From a virus: a stretch of 27,986 nucleotides of DNA. Under the pieces are notes generated by a model. That model saw only the letters and a list, made by a program, of their open reading frames with translations. It was not told the DNA's origin and ran no database searches. Positions 8,671-15,098 of this stretch are shown here, in pieces. Made by a program: the position numbers and the translations under genes. The stretch spans positions 1 to 27,986 of IMG/VR virus record IMGVR_UViG_3300032093_000665. One strand, given 5' to 3'. How positions within the stretch are numbered: the first letter of the stretch is position 1; every line of letters begins with the position of its first letter.

Positions 8671-9893
8671 TGGCACTAACAAAGGCAGAGTGGGCACGTT
8701 CTCAGGAGAGACTGCCACGAGAGGATAGAACCTCATACGAAGATTACTTGCTATACACTGGACAATCAGCCCCAGCAAGTGCTGCTGCTCCTCAAGGTCG
8801 TGCAGCAAATGATTATCTAGGCTTAGGACCACTGGGTGGTCTAGGTGCTGGCGTTGTCGCAGGCGTTAATCCTCCAGCAAATGCACCTACTCCTGAACCC
8901 CTGGCAGCAAACGACTATTTAAGACTAGGACCACTAGGTGGCCTTGGTGCAGGAGTCGTTGCTGGAGTTACAGGCGCTGCAGCAAGTGGCACGGGTGCAG
9001 GCGGAACTGGTGGCACTGGTAAGGTTCCTAATACACTTAACACTGGTCTAACAGGACAGCAGATTGATTCAGTTGCTGCAATCAAGGCACTTCTTTCATC
9101 TTATGGAATCGGTGACCTAGGTGATTCTGTAACAAATGCTGTAATCAAGGGTTACTCAGAAGACACAATTGATTTGATTATGCAAGACCCTAATAGCAGT
9201 GACCCATTAGCGCTTGCATTCCAGAAGAGATTCCCTGCGAACAAGGCCCGTTCTGCAGCAGGTAAGCCAGTACTTAGCCCTGCAGCATACCTTGGCTTAG
9301 AAAGACAATACACAGAGACAATGCGTTCTTATGGTGTAGCAGGACTTGCAAAGCCAGAAACATTAAGCAGTTTTATTAGTAACGACGTATCACCTACTGA
9401 GGTTGCAGATAGGGTTGGTCTTGCCGTAACACGTGTCCAGAATGCTGACCCAGATACAAAGAAAGCCTTGGCAGAATACTATCCAATGCTTAACCAGACA
9501 GACATTGTTTCATCATTCCTTGACCCTAAGGAAGGATTGCCAGCGCTTCAGCGCAAGATAACAATGGCAGAAATTGGTGGAGCAGGACTTGTCCAGAATA
9601 TGAAGGTAGCGCAATCAACTGCTGCAGACCTTGCAGACTTTGGAGTTACTAAGGACGAAGCACGCAAGGGATATTCAACCATTGCAGAAATTACACCTCG
9701 TGCAGACTTCCTATCACAGATTTCACAAGGACCAGATTACGGACAAACCGAAGCAGAGGCAGAAGTATTCAAGGGTACGGCCTCAGCAAAGCGTGCACGT
9801 GAATCACTTACCTCTATTGAGCAAGCACGATTCCAAGGCTCAGCAGGAATGGGTAAGAACAGCCTAGGCAAGTCGCGCCAAGGCTCATTCTAA
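8670..9893 (+). CDS. Putative virion protein, 407 aa, with an N-terminal duplicated Gly-rich motif
   Basis: I do not recognise the family. Residues 1-40 are charged (ALTKAEWARSQERLPRED). Two copies of a 22-residue element (AANDYL, any residue, then LGPLGGLGAGVV and AGV) follow at residues 45-66 and 79-100, 34 residues apart and joined by a Pro/Ala linker. A Gly/Thr linker comes next, then a mostly helical domain to the C-terminus, which ends in a basic Ser/Gly tail. The repeated element is hydrophobic and glycine-rich enough to insert in or bind to a membrane, or to dock on another virion protein. It starts on TAATG after the previous gene. Together with the two preceding genes it forms a block of large helical proteins, consistent with an internal-core or ejection role (inference). 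Confidence 0.55.
   Translation: MALTKAEWARSQERLPREDRTSYEDYLLYTGQSAPASAAAPQGRAANDYLGLGPLGGLGAGVVAGVNPPANAPTPEPLAANDYLRLGPLGGLGAGVVAGVTGAAASGTGAGGTGGTGKVPNTLNTGLTGQQIDSVAAIKALLSSYGIGDLGDSVTNAVIKGYSEDTIDLIMQDPNSSDPLALAFQKRFPANKARSAAGKPVLSPAAYLGLERQYTETMRSYGVAGLAKPETLSSFISNDVSPTEVADRVGLAVTRVQNADPDTKKALAEYYPMLNQTDIVSSFLDPKEGLPALQRKITMAEIGGAGLVQNMKVAQSTAADLADFGVTKDEARKGYSTIAEITPRADFLSQISQGPDYGQTEAEAEVFKGTASAKRARESLTSIEQARFQGSAGMGKNSLGKSRQGSF
8802..8971 (+). repeat. Two diverged in-frame copies of a 66-base coding repeat
   Basis: The copies start at 8802 and 8904, 102 bases (34 codons) apart. Of 22 aligned codons only one changes the amino acid (Gly to Arg), while 13 others differ synonymously. The peptide is kept although the DNA has drifted, so selection appears to act on the protein motif. 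Confidence 0.85.
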
Positions 9894-10016
9894 AAGAATC
9901 CTATACGGACCTATCGGCCCCGTGTAGCGTACTAGACCGATAGCAAGAGCCAGACCACTCCCCCGATTGGAACCTGAGGCTTGCGACTACTACAAATAGA
10001 AGGGTGGAAAGTTGCT
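9894..10016 (+). promoter_or_regulatory. Non-coding leader upstream of scaffold and capsid genes, with a hairpin
   Basis: This 123-base gap is unusually long for the packed head module and has no good reading frame. It holds a 7-bp inverted repeat (CTATCGG at 9911-9917 and CCGATAG at 9937-9943) with a 19-base loop. A possible second 5-bp stem lies directly next to it (GCAAG at 9943-9947 with CTTGC at 9980-9984). The composition is more C-rich than the flanks. The ribosome binding site of the scaffold gene (AGGGTGGAAAG) closes the region. It may be a 5' leader or processing site serving the highly expressed scaffold/capsid pair. I could not find a convincing sigma-factor promoter in it. Confidence 0.4.
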
Positions 10017-10496
10017 ATGAGCAACAACTACTGGGATGAAGAAGACGATGACTTGGACACAGAAGTCACTGGCAATATGGATGGAAGCGACCTCTTAAAG
10101 AAGTTGCGGAAAGCCAAGCGTAATGATGAGAAACGAATCAAGGAACTCACAGACCAATTGGAATCATTATCCAAGGTTCAACGTGAGAGAACCGTCAAGG
10201 AAGTCCTAGAAAAGAAGGGTGTGAATCCTAAGGCTGTACGTCTAATCCTTAAGGACATAGATGATGTTAACGAAGAATCAGTGAATAACTGGCTCGACGA
10301 AAACGGAGACTTGTTCGGATTAACTAAGCAAGAGGAAGCCCCTAGAGTAGACGAGATGGACCGCGCTGCATTACGTCAGCAGGACGTCGTTACACAGGGT
10401 GCATACACACCTGACAAAGCAGAAGACCTAAACTACCGCCTCGACCACGCTGAATCAGCAGACGAGATTTTGAGTTTACTTCGCTTACAAGAATAA
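10017..10496 (+). CDS. Capsid assembly scaffolding protein (putative)
   Basis: The ATG at 10017 follows AGGGTGG at a normal distance; an in-frame TTG at 9981 has no such site. The 159-aa product is very acidic at the N-terminus (NNYWDEEDDDLDTEV) and has a charged coiled-coil region at about residues 25-60 (LRKAKRNDEKRIKELTDQLE). A second helical region and a Gln/Glu-rich C-terminus follow. Scaffolding proteins are typically small, charged, coiled-coil and encoded directly before the major capsid gene, as here; they template the procapsid shell and then leave or are degraded. If the Ntn hydrolase at 1041 is the maturation protease, this would be a natural substrate (inference). Confidence 0.72.
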   Translation: MSNNYWDEEDDDLDTEVTGNMDGSDLLKKLRKAKRNDEKRIKELTDQLESLSKVQRERTVKEVLEKKGVNPKAVRLILKDIDDVNEESVNNWLDENGDLFGLTKQEEAPRVDEMDRAALRQQDVVTQGAYTPDKAEDLNYRLDHAESADEILSLLRLQE

Positions 10497-10534
10497 ATAA
10501 TCATAGTTTCTAACTACAAAGGAAATATACCTAA

Positions 10535-11488
10535 ATGGCAAACACATACGTATCCACAGGCTCCTCCTCTCTTGGAGGAACCGCTGGTGGTGCTGGTTTA
10601 GTTCAGAAGGCTTATGACCGACTTCTTGAGTTCGCACTTCGCAGCGAGCCACTTATTCGTTCAGTAGCCGACAAGCGCCCAGCACGCCAGTCAATCCCTG
10701 GCTCAACAGTAGTTCTACAGCGCTACGTTGACCTTTCAACAGCAACAACAGCACTCACAGAAGATGCTGACCCAGATGCAGTAGCAATGTCAACACCAAC
10801 ATCAGTCACCATTACTCTTAACGAGTACGGTAACTCAGTTCTAGTAACTCGTGCACTTGAGTTGTTCTCACTTGCAGATGTTGACCCAGCAATTGCTAAC
10901 ATCATTGCATTCAACCTCGCAGATTCAATTGATTCTATTGCTATGACAACTCTACGTGGTGGCTCAAACGTCATCTACTCAGGTTCAACAGCAACATCAA
11001 CAGCAACAGTTACTGCTGCAGCAACACTATCTTCTGCAAACATCCGCAAGGCTGTTGCAAAGTTGCGTGCTAACAAGACAACTGCTCGCAAGGGTTCACT
11101 CTACTGGGCTGGTATCCACCCAGAAGTTTCACACGACCTCCGCGCAGAGACAGGTTCAGCAGGATGGCTTCTCCCTAACCAGTACGGTTCTGCACAAGAC
11201 CGCATCTGGGCTGGAGAAATTGGAACTTACGAAGGTGCATACTTCGTTGAGTCACCACGTCTCTACTCAGCAACAGACGGTGCTTCATCTGCAAAGGTGT
11301 ACCGCACAATCCTCGCTGGACAGCAAGCAATGGCAGAAGCCGTTGCTGAAGAGCCACACGTAGTCATCGGACCAGTAGTTGACAAGTTGATGCGTCACCG
11401 CCCAATGGGTTGGTACGGCGTACTTGGCTTTGCTCGCTACCGTGAAGAAGCACTATACCGAATCGAATCAGGTTCATCAATCGCTTAA
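10535..11488 (+). CDS. Major capsid protein, N4-gp56 type (HK97 fold)
   Basis: This 317-aa protein has the length and motif layout of the N4-gp56 major capsid family. A Gly/Ser-rich N-terminus is followed by an N-arm (AYDRLLEFALRSEPLI), the PGSTVVLQRYVDL strand region, TALTEDADPDAVAMSTPT, ITLNEYGNSVLVTRALELFS, a long spine helix (ANIIAFNLADSIDSIAMTTL), and the A-domain segment with HPEVSHDLRAETG. It ends with VDKLMRHRPMGWYGVLGFAR. Codons look biased towards a restricted set, as expected for the most abundant virion protein. It follows the scaffold gene by 38 bases, and AAAGGAAA serves as ribosome binding site. A strong hairpin lies just after the stop codon. Confidence 0.88.
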   Translation: MANTYVSTGSSSLGGTAGGAGLVQKAYDRLLEFALRSEPLIRSVADKRPARQSIPGSTVVLQRYVDLSTATTALTEDADPDAVAMSTPTSVTITLNEYGNSVLVTRALELFSLADVDPAIANIIAFNLADSIDSIAMTTLRGGSNVIYSGSTATSTATVTAAATLSSANIRKAVAKLRANKTTARKGSLYWAGIHPEVSHDLRAETGSAGWLLPNQYGSAQDRIWAGEIGTYEGAYFVESPRLYSATDGASSAKVYRTILAGQQAMAEAVAEEPHVVIGPVVDKLMRHRPMGWYGVLGFARYREEALYRIESGSSIA

Positions 11489-11498
11489 TTGATTGACG

Positions 11499-11530
11499 CT
11501 TGTGTAGGGGTAGCAATATCCCTACACAGG
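11499..11530 (+). promoter_or_regulatory. Perfect 9-bp hairpin after the capsid gene, without U-tract
   Basis: TGTGTAGGG (11501-11509) pairs perfectly with CCCTACACA (11520-11528) around a 10-base loop, and one more G-C pair can form outside a wobble pair. No run of T follows, so a classic rho-independent terminator is unlikely. A 3' stabiliser for the capsid mRNA or an RNA processing site fits better. The next gene starts 23 bases downstream. Confidence 0.6.
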
Positions 11531-11552
11531 AGTAAGTTCATTAAGGAGAACT

Positions 11553-11822
11553 ATGGCAACGTACACATTCCAAACACCGTATGTACTTGAAGGTCCATCT
11601 GGTGGACATCGCTTGTTTTACTTTGCCAACTTACGCAAAGGAATAACTATCGTCAAGTCTGGTTCCACCTATTCACAGATACGTTATCCAGTGGATGAAG
11701 ACCTTGACAACTATGATGTTGTTTATCGTGGTGGCTATAACCACACAGTAGATGATGCAGCAAAGGCAGAGTTAATCGCTGCAAACGTAGGAGTAACAGA
11801 AGCAAACTTCACAGTACAGTAG
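11553..11822 (+). CDS. Small hypothetical protein (possible head decoration or accessory)
   Basis: This 89-aa protein begins ATYTFQTPYVLEGPSGGHRL and appears to be a compact, mostly beta structure with many aromatic residues, ending in a small helical part (DDAAKAELIAAN). It has a strong ribosome binding site (AAGGAGAAC). Its place immediately after the capsid gene is typical for a decoration or head-completion protein, but no family motif was recognised, so the role is inferred from position only. Confidence 0.6.
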   Translation: MATYTFQTPYVLEGPSGGHRLFYFANLRKGITIVKSGSTYSQIRYPVDEDLDNYDVVYRGGYNHTVDDAAKAELIAANVGVTEANFTVQ

Positions 11823-11830
11823 GGGACAAA

Positions 11831-12259
11831 ATGCACAGTCATATTAGTAAAGTTTTAGAATGGGGATTCAGTGAGTCTCACGATTTTGTGGCGACACTGT
11901 GGGGCTGCGTGCTCTGTGACCAGACATCGGATAAACCGTTTAGGTCTGAAGAAGAAGTAGATATTGACCATACACAATGTGACGAAGATTGCTTCGGGTG
12001 TAAGGCCAGAGGCTTGCAGTTAAATGCAGGCGATGCAACAAGAGATATACCTGATAAGAAGTGGAACTCTGAACTGGCTTCCTACCGCAAGGCTAGGGAG
12101 TCTGGCATACAGCCAGCAGGAACTACCCACGCTCACGTAGAGCAGGCTTATCAGGCTTCTGAGACATTGGGTAAAGCGTATGACGCAGACTCAATGCCTA
12201 AGGCTAAAGACATAAACAAAAACACAGCAGCGGTACTTAAAGAAATAGGAGCAATCTAA
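11831..12259 (+). CDS. Putative zinc-binding phage protein, 142 aa
   Basis: The protein carries a Cys/His-rich segment: CVLC near residues 26-29, then DHTQCDEDCFGCKARGLQ near residues 45-62, giving CxxC and CxxxCxxC clusters with a nearby His. This spacing suggests structural zinc. I associate similar CFGCK-containing small proteins with actinobacteriophage genomes, where they lack a known function. The C-terminal half is helical and ends in KDINKNTAAVLKEIGAI. It has an AGGGGAC ribosome binding site and ends in TAATG shared with the next start. A head-associated or regulatory role cannot be decided. Confidence 0.6.
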   Translation: MHSHISKVLEWGFSESHDFVATLWGCVLCDQTSDKPFRSEEEVDIDHTQCDEDCFGCKARGLQLNAGDATRDIPDKKWNSELASYRKARESGIQPAGTTHAHVEQAYQASETLGKAYDADSMPKAKDINKNTAAVLKEIGAI

Positions 12260-12432
12260 TGCCAATGGTAGACGGTAAGAAATTTCCTTACACAGCAGCA
12301 GGGATGAAGGCTGCAAAGAAGGCTAATAAGAAGCACGAAAAGTCAGAAGGCAAGATGGAACGTATGGTTGAATACGGTGCCAAGAAGAAGGTTGCCAAGA
12401 AGGTTGCAAAGAAGAAGGCGAAGAAGAAGTAA
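12259..12432 (+). CDS. Lysine-rich 57-aa protein with histone H1-like tail
   Basis: This 57-codon gene starts on the TAATG that ends the preceding gene and itself ends on TAATG. It begins MPMVDGKKFPYTAAGMKA, and its last 17 residues are almost only Lys, Ala and Val (AKKKVAKKVAKKKAKKK). The charge is strongly positive. Such tails bind DNA or RNA non-specifically, as in histone H1-like bacterial proteins, so a DNA-condensing or packaging-associated role is plausible. This is inference from composition; no catalytic or structural domain is present. Confidence 0.65.
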   Translation: MPMVDGKKFPYTAAGMKAAKKANKKHEKSEGKMERMVEYGAKKKVAKKVAKKKAKKK

Positions 12433-12611
12433 TGCCTAAGCCAACCAAGCCACTTCCTAAGCCAAGCCCATCTACATTCGCACAGCGTTCTGCTGCTGCA
12501 GAGGCTGAACTTCGTAAACTTATGAAGGCTGGTTCTGTTAAAGACCTAAACAAGACCAGAGATATGATTGCCAAGAAGTATGGCATTCGCCCAAATGGAT
12601 ACACCAACTAA
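12432..12611 (+). CDS. Small basic hypothetical protein, 59 aa
   Basis: It starts on the TAATG shared with the lysine-rich gene. The N-terminus is a Lys/Pro repeat (MPKPTKPLPKPSPSTFAQ), followed by a helix with the pattern RSAAAEAELRKLMKAG and a basic C-terminus (IAKKYGIRPNGYTN). It is translationally coupled to the previous gene and belongs to the same run of small basic proteins. I do not recognise a family. Confidence 0.55.
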   Translation: MPKPTKPLPKPSPSTFAQRSAAAEAELRKLMKAGSVKDLNKTRDMIAKKYGIRPNGYTN

Positions 12612-12629
12612 AAAGTAAAGGATAATAAA

Positions 12630-12950
12630 ATGGCAGTTATGAAAAAGAAATCAGCAATGGAAGACCCTTGGGCTAAACCAGCACGTCCTTCAAAGAAAAT
12701 TACAACAGTTCCAAAGAAGGTTGTTGAAGCAAAGCCAAAGAAAAATCCTAATGCTCCTAAGCCAACAGCACCAAATAGCGGCAATGTAAAAGTTGTTGAG
12801 CCTAAGCCAAAGAAGAAGACACCACCAAGAGGTTCAACTCAAAAAGGTGGTCGTTCATCACGTGGCGGTTCACGAACAGCGCCATCTCGCGGTGGCGGTA
12901 TGCGTGGTGGCGTAAGCGGCGGTGGAGATATGTTTGGACAGATTAAGTAA
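12630..12950 (+). CDS. Basic Lys/Pro- and Arg/Gly-rich low-complexity protein, 106 aa
   Basis: The first 70 residues are Lys/Pro-rich (PKKVVEAKPKKNPNAPKP) and the rest is Arg/Gly/Ser-rich with RGG-like elements (RGSTQKGGRSSRGGSR). It ends with GGGDMFGQIK. The whole protein is probably disordered and very basic, which suggests nucleic-acid binding. A ribosome binding site (AAAGGATAA) precedes the ATG. It is the third of four consecutive small basic genes between the capsid gene and the glycosyltransferase. No family was recognised. Confidence 0.6.
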   Translation: MAVMKKKSAMEDPWAKPARPSKKITTVPKKVVEAKPKKNPNAPKPTAPNSGNVKVVEPKPKKKTPPRGSTQKGGRSSRGGSRTAPSRGGGMRGGVSGGGDMFGQIK

Positions 12951-12951
12951 T

Positions 12952-13209
12952 ATGTCCGACCCACGACTAAAGCGAGCAGGAGTATCTGGGTTTAATAAAC
13001 CAAAGCGTACACCGACTCATCCTAAGAAGTCACACGTTGTTGTGGCTAAGGAGGGCGACAAGGTTAAGACTATTCGCTTTGGTCAACAGGGTGTTACTGG
13101 TGATAAGAAACCTACGGCACGCCAAGCATCCTTTAAGGCTAGACACGCGAAGAACATTGCCAAAGGCAAGATGAGTGCAGCATATTGGGCTGACAAAGTT
13201 AAGTGGTAA
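12952..13209 (+). CDS. Conserved-looking small basic phage protein, 85 aa
   Basis: The ATG at 12952 lies one base after the previous stop; an earlier in-frame ATG at 12922 would overlap the previous gene and add a non-conserved-looking extension. The protein begins SDPRLKRAGVSGFNKPKRTP and has a central IRFGQQGVTG segment. Its C-terminal signature is SFKARHAKN followed by KMSAAYWADKVKW. I recall this RxGQQGV and RH...AxYWAxKVKW pattern from small proteins in many tailed phages, without a known function. The protein is strongly basic and lies with three other basic small genes. Confidence 0.68.
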   Translation: MSDPRLKRAGVSGFNKPKRTPTHPKKSHVVVAKEGDKVKTIRFGQQGVTGDKKPTARQASFKARHAKNIAKGKMSAAYWADKVKW

Positions 13210-13223
13210 GAAAGTAGGGGACA

Positions 13224-13901
13224 ATGCAAGAGACAGTATCAATCGCCTGGTGCGACAACGGTATGGTAGATGGAAAGTTTATGCAGGGCGTGACAGATGT
13301 AATGCTCAAGTCAGGCATAAACTTCCACTCCACCTTACGTAGCCAAGGTAACCAGATTGCTAGACAACGTGAGACTGTAATTAGATATTGGTACGAAGAG
13401 AACAAATCTGACTGGCTACTCTGGGTTGACTCAGATGTAGTCATCAGTCCAGAGACATTCCTCAAGTTATGGAATGCCAAGGATAAAGACGAGAAGCCAA
13501 TGGTCACTGGAGTCTACTTCACTACAGACAATCCAGAAGAACCCTTAATGGTTCCAATGCCTACGCTCTTTAACTTTGCAGATAACAAAGACGGTGGCTT
13601 CGGGTTAGTCCGAGTACACCCACTACCTAAAGACAAATTAATCCAGGTGGGGGCCGCAGGTATGGGGTTCATCCTTATGCACCGCAGCGTAGTTGAGAAA
13701 ATCCAGAAGGAACTGCCAGAGGCGCAATTCTTTATGGAGATGGGACGAGGAACAAAGTTTATCGGAGAGGACATCTACTTCTTTGCACTATGCGAAAAGG
13801 TAGGAATTCCACTCTGGTGTGACACAAGTGCAACTGCTCCACATATGAAGCGGTTCTCTTTTGACGAACACTATTACAACGCAATGACCAAAAGGAGATA
13901 A
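13224..13901 (+). CDS. GT-A fold glycosyltransferase
   Basis: This 225-aa protein has the core of a family-2-like glycosyltransferase. A segment with conserved Arg/Asn (RSQGNQIARQRETVIR) precedes the nucleotide-sugar and metal-binding DxD motif in LLWVDSDVVI (Asp69, Asp71). AAGMGFILMHRSVVEKI forms the acceptor-side core, GEDIYFFALCEKVG carries the acidic pair Glu182/Asp183 likely to include the catalytic base, and APHMKRF holds a possible metal-binding His207. It is soluble with no membrane segment. It is encoded among head genes, so it more likely glycosylates virion proteins or acts on host surface sugars than on DNA. The target cannot be read from the sequence. Start: AGGGGAC then ATG. Confidence 0.82.
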   Translation: MQETVSIAWCDNGMVDGKFMQGVTDVMLKSGINFHSTLRSQGNQIARQRETVIRYWYEENKSDWLLWVDSDVVISPETFLKLWNAKDKDEKPMVTGVYFTTDNPEEPLMVPMPTLFNFADNKDGGFGLVRVHPLPKDKLIQVGAAGMGFILMHRSVVEKIQKELPEAQFFMEMGRGTKFIGEDIYFFALCEKVGIPLWCDTSATAPHMKRFSFDEHYYNAMTKRR

Positions 13902-13903
13902 CT

Positions 13904-14170
13904 ATGCCAACTGGCAAAGAAGGTAGCACACTGACTGCTGAGTTGAACAGGCTCGCGGGTATTACAGATATTACAAAGTATCAGGATGCCCAAGGTGCTG
14001 CGAATGTCTGGGCTGGTACAACTGGCAAAGCAATCATTGGTGCACTTAATTACAAGGCAAGTTCATCACGTCAGCCTAATGCCTACAAGGGCCTCAACGC
14101 TGTCTGTAATGAGATTGCTGGAACCACAGGATTAGAAGCAGTTACAGCCCTAAGGAGCATCAGCGTATGA
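13904..14170 (+). CDS. Small repeat protein with three L/N-x-x-AGTTG elements, 88 aa
   Basis: This small protein contains three related elements: LNRLAGITD (residues 14-22), NVWAGTTGK (34-42) and NEIAGTTGL (69-77). Each is followed by Ala-rich helix-like sequence. I associate this type of LAGTTG-repeat protein with structural gene clusters, but I know no function. It has a very good ribosome binding site (AAAGGAG), and its stop overlaps the next start (ATGA), which suggests that it works with the putative connector protein that follows. Confidence 0.6.
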   Translation: MPTGKEGSTLTAELNRLAGITDITKYQDAQGAANVWAGTTGKAIIGALNYKASSSRQPNAYKGLNAVCNEIAGTTGLEAVTALRSISV

Positions 14171-15090
14171 CAACCACTCTTGCCAATATGATTGACGAGG
14201 TTCTCATCAACCTCTCTGGCTATACCTTTCAACAGGATAGGGCTACACACTTAACTGCTCCTGTCACCACGACAACATCAACAAGTTCTTCCCCACTTAT
14301 CCTTAGCCTTGGGTCTACCGACTCTGTAGGTAAGGGTGTTGTTGAGATTGACGAAGAACTAATCTGGGTAGATTCCTATGACCGTGTTGCTAACACAGCA
14401 ACCGTATCTCCTTATGGTCGTGGCTACTTGGGTACAACTGCTGCTACACATTTGCTAGATGCGAAGGTTACCATTTCTCCTACCTTCCCACGCTTTAGCG
14501 TTAAGCGAGCAATCAATGACACTATTCGTTCTCTTGGAGCAAGCATCTTTGCAGTCAAGAGCACATCGTTTGTATTCAATGCAGCACAGTCAACCTATGC
14601 TTTCAATAACCTTGACATCAAGAATATCTTGACAGTATCTTGGGAAGACATCGGACCTTCAAAGGAATGGCGTCCATTGCGTCGCTGGGACTTTGACTCA
14701 ACAGCAGATGCAACCGCTTGGGGTGCAGGTGCACAGACAATCACACTAGGCGAGGCTCCTATCTCAGGACGCACAGTTCGTGTGGTCTACGCTGCAGACC
14801 CAACTGCTTTCACAACTAATGCTCAGGTCTACACAACACAGACAGGACTTCCTGAGTCAACAAGAGATGTAGTAATCCTAGGCGCAGCCTATCGCTTGCT
14901 CACATTCCTCGACCCTGCACGTGCCTCACAAGTTAGCCCACAGGCTGATGAGACAGACTCTAAGCGCCCATACGGTGCATCACAGAGTGCAACTAAGCAA
15001 CTCTACGCACTATACACACAGCGTCTTAATGAAGAAACGCAATCGCAACAGCAGAATTATCCACCACGAGTTCACTTCTCCCGCCGATAG
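14167..15090 (+). CDS. Putative head-tail connector or tail adaptor protein
   Basis: The 307-aa product starts with a helix (TTTLANMIDEVLINLSGYTF), continues with a beta-rich domain containing ELIWVDSYDRV and SPYGRGYLGTTAATH, and then FPRFSVKRAINDTIRSLGASI. It ends with a helical C-terminal half that includes DVVILGAAYRLLTFLDPARAS and a charged tail. The layout recalls head-tail adaptor proteins of short-tailed phages, and the gene sits between the head module and the fibre genes, where such proteins are expected. The assignment is by context and shape only. A minor tail protein is the main alternative. The start overlaps the previous stop (ATGA). Confidence 0.5.
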   Translation: MTTTLANMIDEVLINLSGYTFQQDRATHLTAPVTTTTSTSSSPLILSLGSTDSVGKGVVEIDEELIWVDSYDRVANTATVSPYGRGYLGTTAATHLLDAKVTISPTFPRFSVKRAINDTIRSLGASIFAVKSTSFVFNAAQSTYAFNNLDIKNILTVSWEDIGPSKEWRPLRRWDFDSTADATAWGAGAQTITLGEAPISGRTVRVVYAADPTAFTTNAQVYTTQTGLPESTRDVVILGAAYRLLTFLDPARASQVSPQADETDSKRPYGASQSATKQLYALYTQRLNEETQSQQQNYPPRVHFSRR

Positions 15091-15098
15091 GACCGTCA

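Noticed and set aside
10956-11363. Plus-strand overlapping frame of 135 codons, Gln-rich, inside the capsid gene
   Set aside because: The Gln/Thr/Leu composition comes from shifted GCA/ACA codons of the capsid gene. There is no ribosome binding site and the capsid frame is certain.
11501-11528. Rho-independent terminator after the capsid gene
   Set aside because: The stem is good, but no T run follows on either strand, so it was recorded as a regulatory hairpin instead.
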